From Tateyamaria omphalii (GTDB lineage Bacteria > Pseudomonadota > Alphaproteobacteria > Rhodobacterales > Rhodobacteraceae), in contig NZ_BMWT01000001.1 in the NCBI RefSeq assembly GCF_014651375.1, positions 434,001 to 498,000 of the forward strand: a stretch of 64,000 nucleotides of DNA. The letters run 5' to 3'. The notes under the pieces were generated by a model, which saw only the letters and a program-made list of their open reading frames with translations, did not search any database and was not told where the DNA came from. The position numbers and the translations under genes are program-made. Shown piece by piece: positions 25,808-34,302 of the stretch (positions are counted from its first letter, which is position 1; each line of letters starts with the position of its first letter).

Positions 25808-26966
25808 CCGACCAAATGCGCGCCTGCTGGACCTGACCCGCCTCATGCGTCGGGCAGGGCGCGTTTTGACCGGGGTGGACAGGGTTGAACTGGCTTACCT
25901 GCGTACGCTTCAGGACGCACCTGAACCTCTTTATGGGCTGATCAGATCAAGGCTTGGCTACATCCTGCTTGACCCGAATGGCGTTGCCTCGTTGACCCGT
26001 ATTTTGTCTGGTCCCAATGGTGCGCCGCCTGATCAACAAAACAGAGCAGCATGGAAGCTGGCCCGGCGCAATGCGATCGGACGGGTGCCTCCATTCGGGT
26101 TGCCGCGTATGCTGAATAAGTGTCTACCGCAGGGGACATCGTATCTGAATACAGGGCATTCCAACCTGACGGAACGCGTGTTGCGCACTCTGAAATCAGC
26201 CGAGATTCCCATCGCTGTTTTTGTGCATGACGTCATTCCAATTGAGTTTCCGCAGTACCAACGCGAAGGTTCTGTCGCGCCGTTTTCTGCCATGATCAAC
26301 CGGGTCGGAGCGTATGCGGATCTGGTGATCTACAATTCCGAGGATACCAGAAAACGGACGGAGGCATTGTTTCGAGCCCGTACGCCCACACCGATTGTTG
26401 CTCATTTGGGAACAGACCACGTGGCTGCTCGACCCGACGAGTTGCCAGATGGCTTGCTGCCGTCCCACCCGTATTTTGTCGTTGTGGGAACAATCGAACC
26501 TCGCAAGAACCACGCGTTCCTCTTGGATCTGTGGGAGGCTTTGGGTGAAGACGCCCCGACGCTCGTTATTGCTGGTAGCCGCGGGTGGCGGAACGAAGAG
26601 GTGTTTGCGCGGCTTGACGCGCTCCCGCCAGATGGAAAAATCCGCGAAGTGGCCGATCTGAGTGATGGTGCCCTTGCCGCGGTTATGGACGGGTCGGCGG
26701 GTGTTTTGTTGCCAACCCATGCGGAAGGGTTTGGTATGCCAGCGGTCGAAGCGGCCGCACGGGGCGTTCCGGTTGTCGTGAACACACTTGAAGTCTTTGG
26801 GGAACTGCTTGGAGACATTCCCATTTACGCAAGCGTTTCAGATCGTTATCTGTGGATCAGTACAATTAACACACTGGCCGAGGCCGGACCGCGCACGCCA
26901 AAACATCCGCAGTTTGAACCACCCAGTTGGGATGCTCATTTCAAGACTGTGTTAAGGTTGACCTGA
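25767..26966 (+). CDS. Glycosyltransferase family 4
   Basis: This 399-residue protein has a GT-B fold. The N-terminal half begins RLLDLTRLMRRAGRVLTGVDRVE and contains the IAVFVHDVIPIEFP stretch. The C-terminal half has VVVGTIEPRKNH and the EX7E-type motif in HAEGFGMPAVEA (about residue 320). The start overlaps galE by 41 bases because no later ATG precedes the conserved N-terminus; a non-ATG start slightly downstream is possible. The sugar donor is not predictable, but the domain resembles mannosyl/rhamnosyl transferases of polysaccharide loci. Confidence 0.85.
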   Translation: MPGDGTKLATTTHNRPNARLLDLTRLMRRAGRVLTGVDRVELAYLRTLQDAPEPLYGLIRSRLGYILLDPNGVASLTRILSGPNGAPPDQQNRAAWKLARRNAIGRVPPFGLPRMLNKCLPQGTSYLNTGHSNLTERVLRTLKSAEIPIAVFVHDVIPIEFPQYQREGSVAPFSAMINRVGAYADLVIYNSEDTRKRTEALFRARTPTPIVAHLGTDHVAARPDELPDGLLPSHPYFVVVGTIEPRKNHAFLLDLWEALGEDAPTLVIAGSRGWRNEEVFARLDALPPDGKIREVADLSDGALAAVMDGSAGVLLPTHAEGFGMPAVEAAARGVPVVVNTLEVFGELLGDIPIYASVSDRYLWISTINTLAEAGPRTPKHPQFEPPSWDAHFKTVLRLT

Positions 26967-27013
26967 TAGGCGCGAGTGAGACCGAAACGTCGGTTGGCAA
27001 AGGACGGGGCAAT

Positions 27014-28024
27014 TTGGGCGCTTGGCAGTCATATCGGCTGAGACTTCAGCGAAAGCGATGGCGTATCCGTGCATTCCGGAAACGCCGTGAGCTTTCCCGC
27101 GTTGCCAATCGCACCTCGCAAATCCGGCCAAACGATCTATTGTGTTTCTCTACCCTGCGCAACGAAGCGATCCGCCTTCCGTTCTTTCTGGATTACTATC
27201 GCGAGATGGGGATCAACCATTTCCTGATCGTGGACAATGACAGCACGGATGGGTCCCTGGACTATCTTGTCCAGCAGCCTGACGTGTCGGTCTGGTCAAC
27301 AAAGGCCGGCTACAAGCGGGCACGTTTTGGCGTTGATTGGCTCAATTGGCTACAGATGAAGTACGGCCACGACCATTGGACGCTGGTGGTCGATCCGGAC
27401 GAGTTCCTTGTGTACCCATTCTGCGATACGCGACCCTTGCGTGCTTTGACGGATTGGCTTGATGCGTCTTCGATCAAGTCGTTTTCCGCCATGTTGCTGG
27501 ATATGTATCCAAAGGGGCGGCTGGATGAACAACCATACACAGCCGGTCAGAACCCGATAGATATTGCCAGCTGGTTCGACAGTGGAAACTACACGATCAC
27601 CAAGAACGAGAAACTTGGGAACCTTTGGATTCAAGGCGGTCCACGTGCCCGAGTGTTTTTTCCTGATGAACCTGAACGGGCACCTGCACTGAACAAAATT
27701 CCATTGGTTAGATGGGATCGGCGATATGCCTATGCCAGCTCGACCCACATGCTTTTGCCGCGTGGTCTGAACCAGGTCTATGATGAATGGGGCGGAGAAA
27801 AGGCCTCGGGCGTACTGCTACACGCCAAGTTTCTTGATACGTTCACGGCCAAAGCGTCGGAAGAGCTTGCCCGCAAGCAGCACTACGCAGCGTCGGTTGA
27901 ATACAAGGCCTACGCTGCAACACTGCGCGATGACCCGGATCTTTGGTGCAAGTGGTCCGAAAAATACATCAATTGGCGTCAACTGGAAATTTTGGGGCTT
28001 ATGTCCAAAGGAAACTGGGCATGA
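27014..28024 (+). CDS. Glycosyltransferase family 2-like protein
   Basis: From residue 30 onward this protein shows a GT-A fold: NDLLCFSTLRNEAIRLPFFLDYYREMGINHFLIVDNDSTDGS (about 30-70, an extended donor-binding start) and a DPDEF metal motif (near 120). It resembles the Glyco_tranf_2_4 group, which often decorates surface glycans. A TTG at 27014 is preferred because AAGGACGGGG lies just upstream and the next residues (GAWQSYRLRLQRKRW) begin the basic N-terminus; an ATG at 26927 in the same frame would overlap the previous gene by 40 bases. It overlaps the next gene by four bases. Confidence 0.8.
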   Translation: MGAWQSYRLRLQRKRWRIRAFRKRRELSRVANRTSQIRPNDLLCFSTLRNEAIRLPFFLDYYREMGINHFLIVDNDSTDGSLDYLVQQPDVSVWSTKAGYKRARFGVDWLNWLQMKYGHDHWTLVVDPDEFLVYPFCDTRPLRALTDWLDASSIKSFSAMLLDMYPKGRLDEQPYTAGQNPIDIASWFDSGNYTITKNEKLGNLWIQGGPRARVFFPDEPERAPALNKIPLVRWDRRYAYASSTHMLLPRGLNQVYDEWGGEKASGVLLHAKFLDTFTAKASEELARKQHYAASVEYKAYAATLRDDPDLWCKWSEKYINWRQLEILGLMSKGNWA

Positions 28025-29718
28025 CCGTCGGGATCGTCATGCTCGTGCACACGGCGCTTGATCGCGCGGAACAGGCCGCGCGTTTCTGGGCAATGGGAGG
28101 ATGTCCGGTCGTTATCCACGTCGACGTCAACGTTCCCAAAAAAACTTACTCCGCGTTTGTAAATGCTTTGTCCGACGTTCCAACCATCAAGTTTTCCAAA
28201 CGCTTCCGGTGTGAGTGGGGCACGTGGAGCCTGGTGGCCGCGAGCCAAGCCGCGTCCGAGCTGATGTTGAACGAGTTTGCAGATGTGCGGCACGTTTATC
28301 TGGCTTCCGGCGCCTGCCTGCCTTTGCGCCCGGTCGAGGAACTGGTGGACTACCTCGCAGCCCGCCCGCACACGGACTTCATAGAGAGTGCAACGACAGC
28401 AGATGTGCCCTGGACGGTTGGCGGCCTTGACCAGGAAAGGTTCACCTTGCGCTTTCCTTTTTCATGGAGACGCCAACGCGTTCTGTTCGACAAATACGTT
28501 GAACTTCAACGCAAACTGGGGATGAGGCGGAAAATCCCCGATGGTTTGATCCCACATATGGGAAGCCAATGGTGGTGCCTGACCCGCCAGACGCTGTCCG
28601 CCATTCTTCAGGGACCAGATCGCAAGGAATATGACACTTACTTCAAACAAGTGTGGATCCCTGACGAAAGCTACTACCAAACGCTCGCCCGCCAATACTC
28701 GATTGAAATTGAAAGCCGATCATTGACGCTGTCCAAGTTCGATTTTCAAGGCAAGCCGCACATTTTCTATGATGATCACCTGCAACTCTTGCGGCGGTCT
28801 GATTGTTTTGTTGCTCGCAAAATTTGGCCGCACGCCAATCGGTTGTATGACACATTCCTTACGGATTCAGCCGGTACAATGAAACGCACGGAGCCCAATC
28901 CTGGCAAGATTGACCGGATCTTTGCAAAGGCGGTTGAGCGACGGACACGCGGGCGGCCTGGCTTGTACATGCAAAGCCGATTTCCCAATGAAGACTGGGA
29001 AAACGGCGTGACTGCTGCGCCGTACTCGATGTTCCAAGGGTTTACAGAAATCTTCGAGAATTTCGAACCATGGCTGGCCAAGGCCACAGGTGCGCGCGTT
29101 CATGGACACCTCTTTCACCCTGATCGCGTTGAGTTTGCCGAAGGTCAGGCGACACTCAATGGCGCGCTGAGCAACAGTGCAGAAACCCGTGACTACAACC
29201 CCAATTCGTTCTTGGCCAATCTGATTTGGAACACCCGAGGTGAGCGGCAATGCTTCCAGTTCGGACCGCTCGACAACCAAAAGATCAATTGGCGCGTGGC
29301 CAAAGACCCGAATGCGCAGATATCCGTTATTTCGGGTGCCTGGTCTGTCCCTCTTTTCCGTTCGAACATGAATTTCATGGATATTCGAAAGGAAGCGGCA
29401 AGGCTGCAGAAAATCGAAAGTGACCATCTGAATATCCTGAGATCACCTTACGCCAAAGCCCGCATTCGCATCTGGACCATGGCTGAATTTGTGGAAGCGC
29501 CGATGGAGCCACTGCAAGGTATTCTGGACGAGATTGGTCTGACCCATACCCGCCGCTTGTCGGAAGTGCCCAAGTTGACAAATCTAGATGGCTTTGGCCA
29601 ATTTCTTCAAAACCTCAAAAATCAGGGAATGCACCCTTATCTCATGGGTGATTTTCCCGTTGCGCTGGGTCCAAAACCTATGCCGGACCTTGCGCGCAAA
29701 CCTTATTTGGTACGCTGA
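28021..29718 (+). CDS. Core-2/I-branching-like N-acetylglucosaminyltransferase with DUF5928-like C-terminus
   Basis: This 565-residue protein has two parts. Residues 1-250 match the GT14 (Core-2/I-branching) pattern: VGIVMLVH start, WGTWSLVAASQAASELML, HVYLASGACLPLRP, and MGSQWWCLTRQTLSAI with the acidic WIPDESYYQTL segment. Residues about 270-565 have no domain I can assign with certainty and look like DUF5928. GT14 enzymes usually form beta-1,6-GlcNAc branches, though bacterial members may use xylose. The ATG at 28021 overlaps the previous stop (ATGA). The next gene starts six bases after its stop. Confidence 0.8.
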   Translation: MTVGIVMLVHTALDRAEQAARFWAMGGCPVVIHVDVNVPKKTYSAFVNALSDVPTIKFSKRFRCEWGTWSLVAASQAASELMLNEFADVRHVYLASGACLPLRPVEELVDYLAARPHTDFIESATTADVPWTVGGLDQERFTLRFPFSWRRQRVLFDKYVELQRKLGMRRKIPDGLIPHMGSQWWCLTRQTLSAILQGPDRKEYDTYFKQVWIPDESYYQTLARQYSIEIESRSLTLSKFDFQGKPHIFYDDHLQLLRRSDCFVARKIWPHANRLYDTFLTDSAGTMKRTEPNPGKIDRIFAKAVERRTRGRPGLYMQSRFPNEDWENGVTAAPYSMFQGFTEIFENFEPWLAKATGARVHGHLFHPDRVEFAEGQATLNGALSNSAETRDYNPNSFLANLIWNTRGERQCFQFGPLDNQKINWRVAKDPNAQISVISGAWSVPLFRSNMNFMDIRKEAARLQKIESDHLNILRSPYAKARIRIWTMAEFVEAPMEPLQGILDEIGLTHTRRLSEVPKLTNLDGFGQFLQNLKNQGMHPYLMGDFPVALGPKPMPDLARKPYLVR

Positions 29719-29724
29719 TCTGAT

Positions 29725-31152
29725 ATGGCCAAATTCGATTACTTTGTCGTGCTCGCAGAGATGCGCACAGGTTCGAATTTTCTGGAAACCAATTTGAACG
29801 CTTTCGATGGGTTGTCGTGTCACGGAGAGGCATTCAATCCATTTTTTATTGGGTATCCGAACAGTGACAAGATTTTGGGCATCACTCAGGACACGCGGGA
29901 TGCGGACCCCAAAACGTTGTTGCGCGCGTTCAAGCAGACTGCGGACCTCAGCGGCTTTCGATACTTCCATGATCATGACATCCGTATCTTTGAAAAAGTT
30001 ATGGACGACCCGAAATGCGCCAAAATCGTGCTCACCCGAAACCCGGTCGACAGCTACGTGTCTTGGAAGATCGCGCAGGCAACCGGGCAATGGAAGCTGA
30101 CGGATGCAAAGGTCCGAAAGGACGGCAAAGCGACGTTCGTTGCGGATGAATTTGTGCGCTACCTCACCGCTTTGCAGGAATTCCAGGTGACCGTGCTGAA
30201 CCGGATGCAGTCATCTGGCCAGACCGCATTTTACATTGCTTACGAGGATTTGCAGAACCTCGATGTTATGAACGGACTGGCAAAATGGCTTGGTGTCACC
30301 AGCCACCTGGATGCATTGGACAAGAGCCTAAAGGTGCAAAATCCTGCTGCGTTGTCAGAAAAGGTGAGCAATTTTCGCCAAATGACCGAGGCGTTGTCTG
30401 GTCTGGACCCGTTCAATTTGACACGAACGCCAAACTTCGAACCGAGGCGCGGGGCGGCTGTTCCCACTTACGTTGCCAGTCAGTCGCAGCCTCTCTTGTA
30501 TCTGCCCATCCGGGGCTGGCCAAATGACCCTGTGCAGGGGTGGTTGCAAGCGCTCGACAAGGTTGAAGGGGTCAAGCCTGAGTCGAAGCTGTCCCAGAAT
30601 GGATTGCGTGACTGGATGCGCGCTAATCCAGGGCATCGCAGTTTTTCAGTCTTGCGCCACCCTCTTGCGCGTGCGCATGCGGTGTTCTGTCACCGTGTCT
30701 TGAACACAGGGCAAGGCGGCTATGGTGGCATCCAAACGACGTTGGTCAAGCGATACAGTTTGTCGTTGCCTGATGATCCTGCTGACCCGTCTTACGACAA
30801 GGCGGTGCACCGGGATACCTTCGCGGCCTTTCTCCGGTTTCTGAAGGCCAATTTAAATGGGCAAACGGCCGTGCGCGTGGATCGGGATTGGGCGAGCCAG
30901 TCGAAGGTGATCGAAGGTTTTGCCGAGTTTGCCTTACCGCACCGTCTGATGCGCGCTGAGACGCTGGAACATGAACTTGCCGATCTTGGAGCTTCCGTTG
31001 GATTAACAGGTGCTCCGGCGCTTGATCGGCAAACGGATGATACGCCCCACGCTTTGGTGGATGTCTACGATACGGAAATAGAGGATTTGGCGCGCGCAGC
31101 CTATGCGCGCGACTACCTGATGTTTGGTTTCAAGGATTGGGAGCCGAGTTAA
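29725..31152 (+). CDS. NodH-like sulfotransferase, apparently with two related halves
   Basis: This 475-residue protein begins with a PAPS-binding P-loop-like segment, EMRTGSNFLETNL (about 12-24), and the 3'-phosphate-binding pattern KIVLTRNPVDSYVSWKIA (about 97-114), both typical of sulfotransferases such as NodH. A second stretch near residue 310 (FSVLRHPLARAHAVFCHRV) has the same RxPxxR-like pattern, suggesting a second sulfotransferase fold. Its likely job is to transfer sulfate from PAPS to the locus's glycan, with CysQ removing PAP. It ends the glycan operon and overlaps ptsN convergently by four bases. Confidence 0.8.
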   Translation: MAKFDYFVVLAEMRTGSNFLETNLNAFDGLSCHGEAFNPFFIGYPNSDKILGITQDTRDADPKTLLRAFKQTADLSGFRYFHDHDIRIFEKVMDDPKCAKIVLTRNPVDSYVSWKIAQATGQWKLTDAKVRKDGKATFVADEFVRYLTALQEFQVTVLNRMQSSGQTAFYIAYEDLQNLDVMNGLAKWLGVTSHLDALDKSLKVQNPAALSEKVSNFRQMTEALSGLDPFNLTRTPNFEPRRGAAVPTYVASQSQPLLYLPIRGWPNDPVQGWLQALDKVEGVKPESKLSQNGLRDWMRANPGHRSFSVLRHPLARAHAVFCHRVLNTGQGGYGGIQTTLVKRYSLSLPDDPADPSYDKAVHRDTFAAFLRFLKANLNGQTAVRVDRDWASQSKVIEGFAEFALPHRLMRAETLEHELADLGASVGLTGAPALDRQTDDTPHALVDVYDTEIEDLARAAYARDYLMFGFKDWEPS

Positions 31153-31613
31153 GCCGCTTGCGCTGGCTTCGCTTCGTTCAAAATCGCAAACAACGTGCTC
31201 GCGTCAGGGTTGGCGCGCAACTTGTTGCAAATCGCGGTGTCGCGCAGCGTACGCGACACCAAGGCCAGCGCCTTGAGATGTTCCACACCGGCTTCCTCTG
31301 GCGCAAACAAGGCAAAAGCAATATCAACCGGTTGGCGATCGACAGCATCAAATTCGATAGGTTTGTCGAGCAGGATAAACGCACCCATCACATCCGAAAT
31401 TCCGTCCAAACGCGCATGGGGCAGGGCAACTCCGTGACCGACGCCCGTTGGGCCCAAGGCCTCTCGGGCGATCAAAGATTCAACCACAACCACGGGATTC
31501 AGCTCATAGGCTGATTGCACAAGATCGCCGATCTCGTGAAAAAGCCGTTTCTTTGACGAGGCGGAGGTCACGACCTTAACCGCCTCGGGTTTCAAAAGAG
31601 TCCCAAAGTTCAT
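31149..31613 (-). CDS. ptsN: Nitrogen-related PTS protein EIIA-Ntr
   Basis: PtsN (154 residues) is the last phosphoacceptor of the nitrogen PTS (PtsP-PtsO-PtsN) and regulates metabolism and potassium homeostasis rather than sugar import. The phosphorylation site is His66 in GVALPHARLDGI, and the domain runs the whole length (MNFGTLLKPEAVKV to IL). It sits after hpf, the conserved lptB-(rpoN)-hpf-ptsN order, separated from it by 36 bases containing a hairpin. Its 3' end overlaps the sulfotransferase gene convergently. Confidence 0.93.
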   Translation of the reverse strand: MNFGTLLKPEAVKVVTSASSKKRLFHEIGDLVQSAYELNPVVVVESLIAREALGPTGVGHGVALPHARLDGISDVMGAFILLDKPIEFDAVDRQPVDIAFALFAPEEAGVEHLKALALVSRTLRDTAICNKLRANPDASTLFAILNEAKPAQAA

Positions 31614-31624
31614 TCTGCTCTCTC

Positions 31625-31646
31625 GTCGGTGCGCCGTAGCACCGAC
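31625..31646 (-). repeat. hpf-ptsN intercistronic hairpin
   Basis: GTCGGTGC (31625-31632) and GCACCGAC (31639-31646) form a perfect 8-bp stem around six bases between hpf and ptsN. Only 11 bases separate it from the ptsN start, so it could lower ptsN translation relative to hpf. Confidence 0.5.
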
Positions 31647-31649
31647 CCC

Positions 31650-32213
31650 TTACGGGTCGATCCAGCCGATGTTCCCGTCTTCGCGACGGTAGACCACGTT
31701 CAGCCCGTCTTTTCCTTCGTTTCGGAACACCAATACTGGGGCGCCCGCCAATTCCATTTGCATGACCGCTTCACCAACCGAAAGCGATGGAATCTTGGTT
31801 TCCATCTCGGCCACGATCATGGGTTGCAGCGACTCGGGTTCTGAGTCGCCCGCTCCTTCATCAGACGCGAGGATATAAGAGGCCGCGCCGGAGAGTTCAA
31901 CAGGCTGCGCACGTTCCTTGTGATGGTCCTTGAGACGACGTTTATAGCGCCTCAACTGCTTTTCCATTTTTTCGGAACAACCATCAAAAGCTGCATATAT
32001 TTCAGTGGCATGAGCCTTGGCTTGGGCTGTCAGACCCGTAGAGAGGTGTACCGTCGCTTCACATACGAATTCATGTGCTGACTTGGAAAACACAACTTGG
32101 GCATTGGTCGGACGCTCGGCATATTTCTGTACAACCGCGCCCAAATCGTCCCGCACGTGGGTTTGCAGCGCCTCGCCGATATCGATTTGTTTGCCACTGA
32201 TTTGATACTGCAT
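31650..32213 (-). CDS. hpf: Long-form ribosome hibernation promoting factor HPF
   Basis: This 187-residue protein has an N-terminal ribosome-binding domain (about 1-100: ISGKQIDIGEALQTHV, AQVVFSK, HATEIYAAFD) and a C-terminal dimerisation domain (about 130-187, LSVGEAVMQMELAGAPVLVFRNE ... GNIGWIDP), the long form that pairs 70S ribosomes into 100S dimers. The ATG at 32213 has a strong AGAAGGAGC site; the longer reading frame upstream lacks one. A Fnr-like site lies about 100 bases before it. It shares a strand with lptB, with a 229-base gap between. Confidence 0.92.
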   Translation of the reverse strand: MQYQISGKQIDIGEALQTHVRDDLGAVVQKYAERPTNAQVVFSKSAHEFVCEATVHLSTGLTAQAKAHATEIYAAFDGCSEKMEKQLRRYKRRLKDHHKERAQPVELSGAASYILASDEGAGDSEPESLQPMIVAEMETKIPSLSVGEAVMQMELAGAPVLVFRNEGKDGLNVVYRREDGNIGWIDP

Positions 32214-32310
32214 TCTTGCTCCTTCTGATGTGTCCGCAAAGCAACTTTTGGGGCGCCAAGTCGTTGGCGACATTGTGCTTTTAGAATTGCGGAAAAGGCA
32301 TGCCGTAACC

Positions 32311-32324
32311 CTGATCTATGTCAA
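32311..32324 (-). promoter_or_regulatory. Fnr/Crp-like box upstream of hpf
   Basis: On the minus strand the sequence is TTGACATAGATCAG, eight of ten matches to TTGAT-N4-ATCAA. It is roughly 100 bases upstream of the hpf start in a gap of 229 bases with no other obvious signal. TTGACA alone could also be a -35 box. Confidence 0.4.
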
Positions 32325-32442
32325 AACCCATAGGCGGGGCGACAACAATACAGATCCTGGTCAGCGCAAAAGCCATACCGTCATTGCACGCCAAAAGTGC
32401 AGTCCGAGTCAATGAAAAGCGGACATGCAAGTGTGCCATCGC

Positions 32443-33201
32443 TCAGCTGATACGGAAGTTTTCGCCAAGATACACGCGACGTACATTTTCGTTCTGCACC
32501 ACCTCTTGCGGCGTACCCGACATAAGCACCTGCCCGTCATGCAGGATGTAGGCCCGGTCAACGATTTCGAGCGTTTCACGCACGTTGTGGTCCGTTATCA
32601 GAACCCCGATGCCCCGCTTTTTGAGGTCCGAAACGAGGTGCCGAATATCTCCGACCGAGATTGGGTCAACTCCGGCGAAAGGTTCATCAAGCAGCAGATA
32701 CTTGGGATTTGCGGCCAAAGACCGCGCAATTTCGACCCTCCGCCGTTCGCCACCTGACAATGCCAGCGCGGGTGCGCGACGCATGTGTTCGATGGAAAAC
32801 TCGCTCAACAACTCTTCGAGCCGCTCGCGTCGCTTGTGGCGGTCAGGTTCCGTTATGTCGAGAATGGCAAGTATGTTGTCCTGAACGCTCAACCCGCGAA
32901 AGATGCTCATCTCTTGCGGCAGATACCCAATACCCATCTGAGCGCGGCGGTACATGGGCAGGCTGGTTACGTCGGTTCCGTCCAACGTGACTGTTCCGCC
33001 CTCCGGCGTGACCAAACCGGCCACGGCGTAGAAAGTCGTGGTCTTGCCGGAACCATTTGGGCCAAGCAACGCAGCGACCTCTCCGCGATTCAGTTCCATT
33101 GAGAAATCGCGAATGACAAGTTTCTTCCGGTAGGATTTGCGCAAATGCGATATGCGCAGACCAGACGATCCGTCAGCCACTTTCAGATCGGGTTTTGCCA
33201 T
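32443..33201 (-). CDS. lptB: LPS export ABC transporter ATP-binding protein LptB
   Basis: LptB (252 residues) is the cytoplasmic ATPase that powers LPS extraction by LptFG. Walker [10 protein letters not shown] is at about residues 47-55, the signature [15 protein letters not shown] near 148, Walker [13 protein letters not shown] just after, and the switch histidine in ITDHNVRET. The start overlaps the lptA stop by one base. It is the last of the lptC-lptA-lptB string. rpoN, which follows lptB in many proteobacteria, is absent here. Confidence 0.97.
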   Translation of the reverse strand: MAKPDLKVADGSSGLRISHLRKSYRKKLVIRDFSMELNRGEVAALLGPNGSGKTTTFYAVAGLVTPEGGTVTLDGTDVTSLPMYRRAQMGIGYLPQEMSIFRGLSVQDNILAILDITEPDRHKRRERLEELLSEFSIEHMRRAPALALSGGERRRVEIARSLAANPKYLLLDEPFAGVDPISVGDIRHLVSDLKKRGIGVLITDHNVRETLEIVDRAYILHDGQVLMSGTPQEVVQNENVRRVYLGENFRIS

Positions 33202-33689
33202 CAGTTGTTGCCAGTCTGCAGGATCGTTTTGACGCTGCCCTGCATGCGGGCCGTACCATCATCCAGATTGACGGTCATGCGATCAGATGAAATTGCACTT
33301 TGCCCTTGTGTCAGCAACACGTCGCCGGTCATGACGATCAGACCTGTGTCGATACTGTAATCGGCGCGCTGCGACTCGGCCGCATCTGGACCGGACACCA
33401 GCGTAACGCCTCCTGTCGCTTCCATCCGTTCGATACCTGCCTGATCCTCGCGATAGATCACCAATACGCGGGGGGCTGACAGGCGAATTTCACCCTGACC
33501 AATCACAACGTTGCCGGTAAAGACGGCTGCGCCGGTGGCCTGATCAACATTCAGTTCGTCAGCACTCACTTCCACTGGGGCTGATGTATCCTGCCGAATG
33601 GCGCCGAACGCGACCTGAGTTCCTTGGGCATAAAGCGGTGTAGTCAGGCCGACAATTATCAGGCAGGCTATGACACGAAAAATAGTCAC
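33201..33689 (-). CDS. lptA: LPS transport periplasmic protein LptA
   Basis: LptA (162 residues) forms the periplasmic bridge that carries LPS to the outer membrane. It has a signal peptide ([15 protein letters not shown], cleaved near LYA-QG) and one OstA-type domain (about 38-150) of repeating beta strands such as [26 protein letters not shown]. The position between lptC and lptB confirms the call. Seven bases separate it from lptC and it overlaps lptB by one base. Confidence 0.92.
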   Translation of the reverse strand: MTIFRVIACLIIVGLTTPLYAQGTQVAFGAIRQDTSAPVEVSADELNVDQATGAAVFTGNVVIGQGEIRLSAPRVLVIYREDQAGIERMEATGGVTLVSGPDAAESQRADYSIDTGLIVMTGDVLLTQGQSAISSDRMTVNLDDGTARMQGSVKTILQTGNN

Positions 33690-33696
33690 GGATATA

Positions 33697-34293
33697 TCAC
33701 TCTTCCAATTCTTCCGGGCGGTATACCAACTTTACGCCCTTTGTGAAAACCAAATGGGCGTTTTCGCCATCGTCCGTTTTTTCAAGCCTCATCTGTCCCG
33801 CTTCCAGCGTTCCGGAAAGGCCGGTCCCGGTGACAGGCCCGGGTGATCTCATGGTCATGTTTTCGAAATCGGTTAAAAGTTCTTCCGAATTCAGCTTGTA
33901 GCCCGTCGACGTTGTGATCACGACATTTCCTGCCAACGACGATGCCCCGCGCGCAAGGTCGAACTCACCCGTGTCGGAAAACAGGACAACACGCGTTCCC
34001 GAAGACAGGTCGATATGTGCCGCCAAGTCGGTTGCCGCATTGTTCTGGTCGTCGGCAGTGGCCATTGTCCCGGCCGATACGGAGATACGGTCGCCGCTTG
34101 ACGATGTCCCGGAATAGAACGGGGCAGTCACCTGCTGCCCGCGCAAACGCTCTTGAATTTCCGTGTCCGCGAAGGGAACAGAGACAACAGGATCAATGTT
34201 CCGTGACAACAGGAACAGAGTCGACAGCAAGCCAAGCGCTGTCAGTGGTAACAGCACCTTGAGCCAAGCGACGAGTTTTGAATAGCCGTCCAT
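33697..34293 (-). CDS. lptC: LPS export system protein LptC
   Basis: LptC (198 residues) has one N-terminal membrane helix (about 8-28, WLKVLLPLTALGLLSTLFLLS) and a periplasmic beta domain (about 55-190) with LNSEELLTDFENMTMRSPGPV, the LptC/OstA-like repeat that receives LPS from LptFG. It sits directly upstream of lptA and nine bases after kpsF/kdsD. Sequence conservation in this family is low, and context carries much of the call. Confidence 0.88.
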   Translation of the reverse strand: MDGYSKLVAWLKVLLPLTALGLLSTLFLLSRNIDPVVSVPFADTEIQERLRGQQVTAPFYSGTSSSGDRISVSAGTMATADDQNNAATDLAAHIDLSSGTRVVLFSDTGEFDLARGASSLAGNVVITTSTGYKLNSEELLTDFENMTMRSPGPVTGTGLSGTLEAGQMRLEKTDDGENAHLVFTKGVKLVYRPEELEE

Positions 34294-34302
34294 GCCATGT
34301 CC

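Noticed and set aside
26927-27013. Long start at 26927 for the GT2-like gene
   Set aside because: It would overlap the upstream gene by 40 bases with no ribosome site; AAGGACGGGG before TTG 27014 fits better, although this is not certain.
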